The notes beneath the pieces were generated by a model. That model searched no databases, was not told the DNA's origin, and was given only the letters and a program-made list of their open reading frames with translations. Below, in pieces: positions 1 through 5,266 of a stretch of 11,841 bases of DNA (within the stretch, counting starts at the first letter, position 1; every line of letters begins with the position of its first letter). Made by a program: the position numbers and the translations under genes. The stretch comes from JBDSKH01 sp035556655 (GTDB lineage: Bacteria; Actinomycetota; Actinomycetes; Actinomycetales; Microbacteriaceae). The DNA lies in the NCBI GenBank assembly GCA_035556655.1, contig DATMFW010000015.1, forward strand, positions 1 to 11,841, given 5' to 3'.

Positions 1-652
<652 letters not shown>

Positions 653-664
653 GCCCTAACCGTA
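653..664 (-). promoter_or_regulatory. Candidate leaderless -10 element for the gene starting at 652
   Basis: On the minus strand the hexamer TACGGT (659-664) fits the actinobacterial -10 pattern TANNNT and sits exactly 6 nt before GTG 652, so transcription would begin at or next to the start codon. No Shine-Dalgarno sequence precedes the gene. No -35 is evident at 17 bp; a TTGACC lies much too close. Three other genes in the window show the same 6-nt spacing. Confidence 0.4.
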
Positions 665-743
665 TCAAGGGGTCAAGCAGAGAGAAGCACTCAGCATTTG
701 CACATGTCACGAATCGGGAACGGATTGCGCGATTCCTCGGCCC

Positions 744-765
744 GAACATGAACGTTCCGTAAACT
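744..765 (+). promoter_or_regulatory. Candidate promoter with adjacent palindrome upstream of the nucleotidyltransferase
   Basis: TAAACT at 760-765 is a good -10 match about 68 bp before ATG 833, which would leave a leader of about 60 nt. No recognisable -35 lies at 16-18 bp. Immediately upstream is the 8-bp palindrome GAACGTTC (750-757), with another GAAC at 744-747, a position where a bound regulator would overlap RNA polymerase. The rest of the 180-bp gap (653-832) holds no gene that I can support. Confidence 0.3.
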
Positions 766-832
766 TCTGGGAGCACAACGGTGTGTCCTGACCTCAGCAT
801 TCGCATCACGCAAGCACAAGGAGACATCCGCG

Positions 833-1525
833 ATGACGACCCAGATCGTGATCCTCGCCGCGGGCATGGGCAGCCGCCTCGGGCGTTCGCTGCCGAAGCC
901 GCTCACCGAGCTCAACGACGGCCGCACCATCATGCAGCAGCAGTTCGACAACATCCACCAGGCGTTCGGCAACGACGTCACCGTGACGATCGTCGTCGGC
1001 TACAAGCTCGAGCACATCATCGAGGCGTTCCCGCACGCCGAGTTCGTCTACAACGAGCAGTACGACCAGACCAACACCTCCAAGAGCCTCCTCCGCGCCC
1101 TGCAGGCCTCGAAGGACGGCGGCGTGCTCTGGATGAACGGCGACGTCGTCTTCGACCCCGAGGCCCTCGTCCGCGCCGGCGACCTGGTCGCCGCGGACCG
1201 CAGCTTCGTCAGCGTCAACACCGCGAAGGTCAGCGACGAAGAGGTCAAGTACACCGTCGACGCCGAGGGCTTCATCGACGAGCTGTCCAAGACCGTCGCC
1301 GGCGGACTCGGCGAGGCGGTCGGCATCAACTTCGTCTCGAGCCGCGACAAGGCCGCCCTGGTGCGCCAGCTGGCCAAGGTCGGCGACCAGGACTACTTCG
1401 AGCGCGGCATCGAGCTGGCGATCGCGACCGACAAGGTCCGGTTCGAGCCGGTCGACATCTCCGACCTGTACGCGGTCGAGATCGACTTCGCCGAAGACCT
1501 CGAGCGGGCGAACCTCTTCGTCTGA
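833..1525 (+). CDS. LicC-like nucleotidyltransferase (NDP-choline/polyol/sugar pyrophosphorylase family)
   Basis: This 230-residue cytoplasmic enzyme should transfer a nucleotidyl group from an NTP to a phosphorylated small molecule (sugar-1-P, polyol-P or phosphocholine), releasing pyrophosphate. Visible family marks: the glycine-rich loop LAAGMGSRLG (8-17), PKPL (21-24) with the substrate lysine, NGDVVF (102-107) whose D104 would bind metal, and EIDFAEDL (216-223) carrying a second metal-ligand Asp. Length and the C-terminal E-D-ED pattern fit LicC-type phosphocholine cytidylyltransferases better than the larger RmlA/GlmU enzymes. ATG 833 is preceded by AAGGAG (818-823), 9 nt away. The gene is monocistronic: a strong terminator follows at once. 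Lying beside TagGH- and TagF-like genes, it probably supplies an activated unit for the wall polymer. The actual substrate and nucleotide cannot be told. Confidence 0.88.
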   Translation: MTTQIVILAAGMGSRLGRSLPKPLTELNDGRTIMQQQFDNIHQAFGNDVTVTIVVGYKLEHIIEAFPHAEFVYNEQYDQTNTSKSLLRALQASKDGGVLWMNGDVVFDPEALVRAGDLVAADRSFVSVNTAKVSDEEVKYTVDAEGFIDELSKTVAGGLGEAVGINFVSSRDKAALVRQLAKVGDQDYFERGIELAIATDKVRFEPVDISDLYAVEIDFAEDLERANLFV

Positions 1526-1531
1526 CACCTT

Positions 1532-1578
1532 TTCGTCGGCGCGGGTGCTGCACGCCCCGCGCCGACGAATCTTTTTTT
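1532..1578 (+). terminator. Strong intrinsic (rho-independent) terminator
   Basis: A perfect 14-bp stem TTCGTCGGCGCGGG (1532-1545) pairs with its complement at 1556-1569 across a 10-nt loop and is followed by seven T (1572-1578). It begins 6 nt after the stop of the nucleotidyltransferase and separates that gene from the ABC-transporter operon. Confidence 0.93.
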
Positions 1579-1592
1579 CGCCCGGTCGCAAC

Positions 1593-1604
1593 TAGATTGT
1601 TCCG
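1593..1604 (+). promoter_or_regulatory. Leaderless-type -10 element for the tagGH-like operon
   Basis: TAGATT (1593-1598) is followed by 6 nt and then GTG 1605. There is no purine-rich ribosome binding site between the terminator's T-run and the start. The preceding terminator means the operon needs its own promoter in the 26 bp 1579-1604, which makes this -10 the obvious candidate. No clear -35 is seen. Confidence 0.55.
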
Positions 1605-2405
1605 GTGACCTCCCCCGCGCTGACGCCCCGCGCGTGGTCGCCGTTCACGCGCTACCGGCGCTCGCTGTGGCTGCTGACCACGCGCGACCTGCGCGTGCGG
1701 TACTCGACCTCGTTCCTCGGCTACCTGTGGTCGATCCTCGACCCGCTGGTGATGGCCGGCATCTACTGGTTCGTCTTCACCCAGGTGTTCGACAAGGGCG
1801 TCGGCCGCGAGCCGTACATCGTGTTCCTGCTGTGCGGCCTGCTGCCCTGGATGTGGTTCACCGGCGCGGTGTCGGATGCGACGGTCGCCTTCACGCGCGA
1901 GGCGAAGCTGGTGCGCTCCACCACCATCCCCCGCACCATCTGGGTGTCGCGCCTGGTGCTGAGCAAGGGCATCGAGTTCCTCGCCAGCATCCCGGTGCTG
2001 GCGTTCTTCGCGATCATCACCGGCGCGACGCTGCATGCGGAGGCCGCGTTCTTCGTGCTGGGAATCGTGCTGCAGGCCGCGCTCACCCTGGGCATCGGCC
2101 TCATCGTGGCGCCGCTGGTGGTGTTCTTCCGCGACCTCGAGCGGGCGGTGCGCCTCGCCCTGCGGTTCGTGTTCTACGCCTCGCCGATCATCTACGGCCT
2201 GCACGACCTGGCGCCGCTGGGCCTGGAGACCCTCGGCTCGTTCAACCCGCTGGCCGGCATCTTCTCGCTCTACCGCGGCGCGTTCTTCCCCGAGCAGCTG
2301 GACTGGTTCGCGGTCGCGATCAGCGCCGGGATGGCGGGGTTCGCGCTGCTGATTGGCGCGCTGATCTTCCGCCGCACCATCCGTGCCGTCCTGAAGGAGA
2401 TCTGA
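1605..2405 (+). CDS. ABC-2 type polysaccharide/teichoic acid export permease (TagG/Wzm-like)
   Basis: A 266-residue integral membrane protein, the usual length for this family. It would form the channel through which a lipid-linked polymer is moved across the membrane by the ATPase encoded next. Seen: an N-terminal amphipathic/basic stretch (RYRRSLWLLTTRDLRVRY, about 16-33), the hallmark segment FLGYLWSILDPL (38-49), then hydrophobic spans at about 38-60, 70-90, 120-142, 147-173, 186-200 and 236-256. A conserved cytoplasmic loop FFRDLERAV (174-182) precedes a membrane segment with SPIIY (193-197). GTG 1605 is chosen because a -10 hexamer lies 6 nt upstream and the protein begins right at the family's expected N-terminus. 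Its stop TGA shares one base with the ATG of the ATPase gene (2403-2407), indicating translational coupling. Whether the cargo is teichoic acid, another glycopolymer or O-antigen-like chains is not decided by sequence. Confidence 0.93.
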   Translation: MTSPALTPRAWSPFTRYRRSLWLLTTRDLRVRYSTSFLGYLWSILDPLVMAGIYWFVFTQVFDKGVGREPYIVFLLCGLLPWMWFTGAVSDATVAFTREAKLVRSTTIPRTIWVSRLVLSKGIEFLASIPVLAFFAIITGATLHAEAAFFVLGIVLQAALTLGIGLIVAPLVVFFRDLERAVRLALRFVFYASPIIYGLHDLAPLGLETLGSFNPLAGIFSLYRGAFFPEQLDWFAVAISAGMAGFALLIGALIFRRTIRAVLKEI

Positions 2406-3139
2406 TGATCGGGTCGATCTCGGTGGAGGGCGTCGGGGTGCGGTTCAAACGCAACCGGCTGTCGCGGCGCAACTTCAAGGACCTGTTCGCCGGGCGCAAC
2501 CGCCGCACCCGGCCGGGTGAGTTCTGGGCACTGCGCGACGTCGGCTTCACGGTGCAGCCGGGCGAGGCGATCGGCGTCGTCGGCCGCAACGGCCAGGGCA
2601 AGTCGACACTGCTGAAGCTGGTCGCGCAGGTGTTGCTGCCCGATGAGGGGACGGTCACTGTCGACGGCGGGGTCGCACCGCTGATCGAGATCACCGGCGG
2701 ATTCGTCAACGACCTGACGGTGCGCGACAACCTCTATCTGACGGCCGGCCTGCACGGCATGTCGCGGCGGGAGATCGACCAGCGCTTCGACGAGATCATC
2801 GAGTTCGCCGAGCTCGAGGATTTCATCCACACGCCCTACAAGCACCTGTCCAGCGGCATGAAGGTGCGCTTGGCGTTCGCGGTCATCTCGCGGCTGGAGG
2901 AACCGATCATCCTCGTCGACGAGGTGCTGGCCGTCGGCGACAAGGCGTTCCGCGACAAGTGCTACACCCGCATCGAGGAGCTGCTCGCCGGGGGCCGGAC
3001 GCTGTTCTTCGTCAGCCACAACGAACGCGATCTGCTGCGGTTCTGCACGCGCGGGCTCTACCTCGACAAGGGCGCTCTGGTGCTGGACGGCCCGATCCGC
3101 GACGTCGTGAAGCGCTACAACGCCGATTACGGTGGCTAG
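2405..3139 (+). CDS. ABC transporter ATP-binding protein for wall polymer export (TagH/Wzt-like)
   Basis: A 244-residue nucleotide-binding subunit partnering with the permease encoded just upstream. Motifs: Walker A GRNGQGKST (60-68), Q-loop region EITGGF (95-100), signature LSSGM (148-152), Walker B IILVDE (168-173) with catalytic Glu173, D-loop region GDKAF (178-182) and switch His205 in FFVSHN. The signature is LSSGM rather than LSGGQ, as is usual in polysaccharide-export ATPases. The protein stops shortly after the ATPase core and lacks the C-terminal carbohydrate-binding or membrane extension found in some Wzt and TagH proteins, so cargo selection must lie elsewhere. The start ATG overlaps the permease stop, with AAGGAG about 5 nt upstream inside the permease gene. 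The next gene's ATG directly follows this stop (TAG-ATG). Confidence 0.94.
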   Translation: MIGSISVEGVGVRFKRNRLSRRNFKDLFAGRNRRTRPGEFWALRDVGFTVQPGEAIGVVGRNGQGKSTLLKLVAQVLLPDEGTVTVDGGVAPLIEITGGFVNDLTVRDNLYLTAGLHGMSRREIDQRFDEIIEFAELEDFIHTPYKHLSSGMKVRLAFAVISRLEEPIILVDEVLAVGDKAFRDKCYTRIEELLAGGRTLFFVSHNERDLLRFCTRGLYLDKGALVLDGPIRDVVKRYNADYGG

Positions 3140-3922
3140 ATGGCTTCCGCGAACCCGTTGGACCCGCAGAACCCGCATCCGCGCGTGGCGGGGGCGTTCG
3201 ACCGGCTGATGTCGGTGCAGCGTCCGCTCGTTCTCGCCCACATCCGTCAGATCCGCTCGCGCCGGCCAGACGCGTCGCCCCAGCAGGTCGTCGCGATCCT
3301 CGAACGCCGGTTCCTCGCGGCGGTGACCGGAGGCGGTGCCGCCGTGGGTGCCAGCGCCGCGATCCCCGCGGTCGGCACCGGCACCTCGCTGATCCTGTCC
3401 GGAGTGGAGACCGCCGGGTTCCTGGAGGCCTCCGCCCTGTTCGCCCAGTCGGTGACCGAGCTGCACGGCATCGCCGTCGTCGATCCCGAGCGGGCCAGGA
3501 CCCTGGTCATGGCCCTCATGCTCGGCAATGCCGGCCAGGACCTGCTGCAGCAACTGGCCGCGCAGGCCGGCGGCAGCGGATCGCGCAGCAGCTATTGGGG
3601 CGAGTTCGTCACCAAGAATCTGCCGGGCCCCGCATTCGGCATGGTGGCCGACCGGGTGCGCGCCGCGTTCCTGAAGCGCTTCGCGGTGACGCAGGGCACG
3701 TCGGTGGTCGGCCGCCTCATCCCGTTCGGCATCGGCGCGGTCATCGGCGGCACGGGCAACCACTTGATGGGCCGCAAGATCGTGAACTCGGCGCGCGAGG
3801 CGTTCGGGCCGGCGCCGGCCGTGTTCCCCGGGACGCTCGACACCCCGCCGCCGCGGGTCCCGCGCGCTCCGCGGCGCATCCGCGCGCCGCGGCGGCGTGA
3901 ACTGCCCCCGCCCACGGTCTGA
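3140..3922 (+). CDS. Uncharacterised EcsC-like hydrophobic protein, third gene of the export operon
   Basis: 260 residues. I do not recognise a firm family; the pattern resembles EcsC proteins. It has a hydrophobic Gly/Ala segment (about 57-88) with AAIPAVGTGTS, a helix with TAGFLEASALFAQSVTELHGI (91-111), then DPERARTLVMALMLG (115-129). A second hydrophobic Gly-rich segment lies at about 185-206 (RLIPFGIGAVIGG). The C-terminal 30 residues are Pro/Arg-rich with repeated PRAPRR-like units and look disordered and basic, suited to binding an acidic polymer, lipid headgroups or a protein partner. No signal peptide. ATG 3140 begins on the base after the ATPase stop with only a weak GGTGG upstream, so translation is probably coupled. 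Strict co-transcription with the permease and ATPase suggests an accessory role in export or membrane association; that is inference. Confidence 0.82.
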   Translation: MASANPLDPQNPHPRVAGAFDRLMSVQRPLVLAHIRQIRSRRPDASPQQVVAILERRFLAAVTGGGAAVGASAAIPAVGTGTSLILSGVETAGFLEASALFAQSVTELHGIAVVDPERARTLVMALMLGNAGQDLLQQLAAQAGGSGSRSSYWGEFVTKNLPGPAFGMVADRVRAAFLKRFAVTQGTSVVGRLIPFGIGAVIGGTGNHLMGRKIVNSAREAFGPAPAVFPGTLDTPPPRVPRAPRRIRAPRRRELPPPTV

Positions 3923-3936
3923 CGCTCGCCGCGCGC

Positions 3937-5244
3937 TCAGTCCTCGCTCGGCGGAAGCCCCTCTTCGTCGTCCTCGTCGTCGAGCGGGTCCGATTCGCTG
4001 ACGTGCCGGTCGGCGATGTGGATCGCGGCGTGCCGGTCCCACTCCGCCAGCAGCCGCCCGACGGCGGCGTGGAAGCGCGCGGTCGCCGCGCCCGGTGTGG
4101 TGTCGCCGAAGTGCCGCTCCGACCAGTACGCGAGGGTCGCCAGCGCCTCGGAGTCGCCGCGGACCTGATCCACGAGAGCGACCACCTCTCCGGCGCGTGA
4201 TGCCTCCAGCCACGCCGCCGAGCCGAGGTAGCCGGTCTCGTCGACCTCGGCATCCTCGCTGACCGGCCGGGCGACGATGAGCGGCTTGCCGGTGGCGAGG
4301 CGGTCGTAGACCATCGCCGAGATGTCGGTGATGGCGACATCGGCGGCGGCGAGCTGCCAGCCGAGACCGGGTCCGTCGTCGTACACGTGCTGGGCGCCGG
4401 GATCGCGCTGGTTGGCGGCGGCGATCGCCGCGATGATCCGGGCGTTGGCGGCGCCGTACTCCTTGTCGATGACTCCGCTGCGGGGGTGGGGGCGATAGAT
4501 CAGGCGGTGCGTGGGCGAGCCGAGCACCGCATCCGCCAACGCCACGCCGTGCGAGGCGATCGAGCCGTACGCCGCGGCGGGCCGGTCGCCCTCCCAGGTG
4601 GGGGCGTAGAGCACGACCACCCGGTCGTCGGGGGTGTACGGCAGCGAACCGGCGAAGTGGTCGGCCTGCGGACGGCCGATCGGGATCGCCTTGCGTTCGA
4701 GGTCGAAGTCCCAGAGCTTGCGCGACAGCCGGTCGAGCGCGGCCTGGCCCGCGACCAGCGAATAGTCGTACGCCTTGAACTGGTTCGTCGTCATGTACAT
4801 CTTGTCGGACTCGCCGTGGTTGATGAACACGTGCCACATGCGCCCGTACCGGAACATCTGGAAGTTCTTCTGGTTCTGGTTGACGTAGAACACGATGCGC
4901 AGGTCCTGCTCCTCGACGAACTGCTCGAGGTCGGTGACCCGCCGCTTGTAGATCACCGGCACCGGCGACTCGTCGATGAGGCTGAGACCCGCCCCCGGGC
5001 TGCGGGTGATGATCGCGACCGGGTGGGTCTTCGCGAGCTCGGCGAGGGGCGCGTACCACTGCCGGATCTGGTACAGGTTCACCCGCGTGTCGGCGAAGTA
5101 CACCGCGATGCGGAACGCACCCGGCGCGGCCGGATGCTGCTCCATGTAGGACTCGATGAGGCGCCGGTTTCTGCGCGAGCGGACGGCGTTGCGCACCACC
5201 TTGGCCGCGGCATTCAGATCGCTGATGACCGACATCCACCCCAT
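3937..5244 (-). CDS. CDP-glycerol glycerophosphotransferase-family protein (TagB/TagF-like, divergent)
   Basis: 435 residues from ATG 5244. The family transfers polyol-phosphate from CDP-polyol to a lipid-linked acceptor at the inner membrane face. Visible: a basic, amphipathic N-terminus (about 11-30), YAPTWEGD (213-220), RPHPRSG (251-257) with His253, and TDISAMVYDRLATGKPL (306-322). The first family motif, usually WHGTPLK, is here NHGESDK (142-148), keeping the His-Gly but not the rest. TDIS replaces the common TDYS. These changes mark a distinct subgroup, perhaps with another acceptor or donor. The C-terminus is a highly acidic tail (SESDPLDDEDDEEG, 416-429). Longer in-frame starts at 5304 and 5268 would run into the divergent gene. 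ATG 5244 is preferred because GATTCT lies 6 nt upstream; ATG 5235 is possible. It converges on the EcsC-like gene with a 14-bp gap and no terminator. Confidence 0.85.
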   Translation of the reverse strand: MGWMSVISDLNAAAKVVRNAVRSRRNRRLIESYMEQHPAAPGAFRIAVYFADTRVNLYQIRQWYAPLAELAKTHPVAIITRSPGAGLSLIDESPVPVIYKRRVTDLEQFVEEQDLRIVFYVNQNQKNFQMFRYGRMWHVFINHGESDKMYMTTNQFKAYDYSLVAGQAALDRLSRKLWDFDLERKAIPIGRPQADHFAGSLPYTPDDRVVVLYAPTWEGDRPAAAYGSIASHGVALADAVLGSPTHRLIYRPHPRSGVIDKEYGAANARIIAAIAAANQRDPGAQHVYDDGPGLGWQLAAADVAITDISAMVYDRLATGKPLIVARPVSEDAEVDETGYLGSAAWLEASRAGEVVALVDQVRGDSEALATLAYWSERHFGDTTPGAATARFHAAVGRLLAEWDRHAAIHIADRHVSESDPLDDEDDEEGLPPSED

Positions 5245-5266
5245 CGTGCCAGAATCGGTCTCGACC
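5245..5266. promoter_or_regulatory. 22-bp divergent start region with overlapping -10-like elements
   Basis: Only 22 bp separate the two chosen start codons. On the minus strand GATTCT (5251-5256) lies 6 nt before ATG 5244. On the plus strand the overlapping hexamer CAGAAT (5250-5255) lies 11 nt before ATG 5267. Neither gene has a Shine-Dalgarno sequence. If both starts are right, each gene's -35 region lies inside the other's coding sequence and the two promoters would compete for polymerase. Confidence 0.35.

Noticed and set aside
671..676. TTGACC on the minus strand as the -35 of the gene at 652
   Set aside because: It lies only about 6-9 bp from the TACGGT -10, far less than the 16-19 bp needed, so the two cannot form one promoter.
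744..757. GAAC-N6-GTTC as a LexA/SOS box
   Set aside because: The actinobacterial LexA site has a 4-bp centre (GAAC-N4-GTTC); here it is 6 bp.
2270..5239. 989-codon minus-strand open frame covering the ABC genes and the transferase
   Set aside because: It is a shadow of high-GC genes: Arg/Pro/His-rich, no recognisable motifs, and it overlaps genes with complete catalytic motifs.
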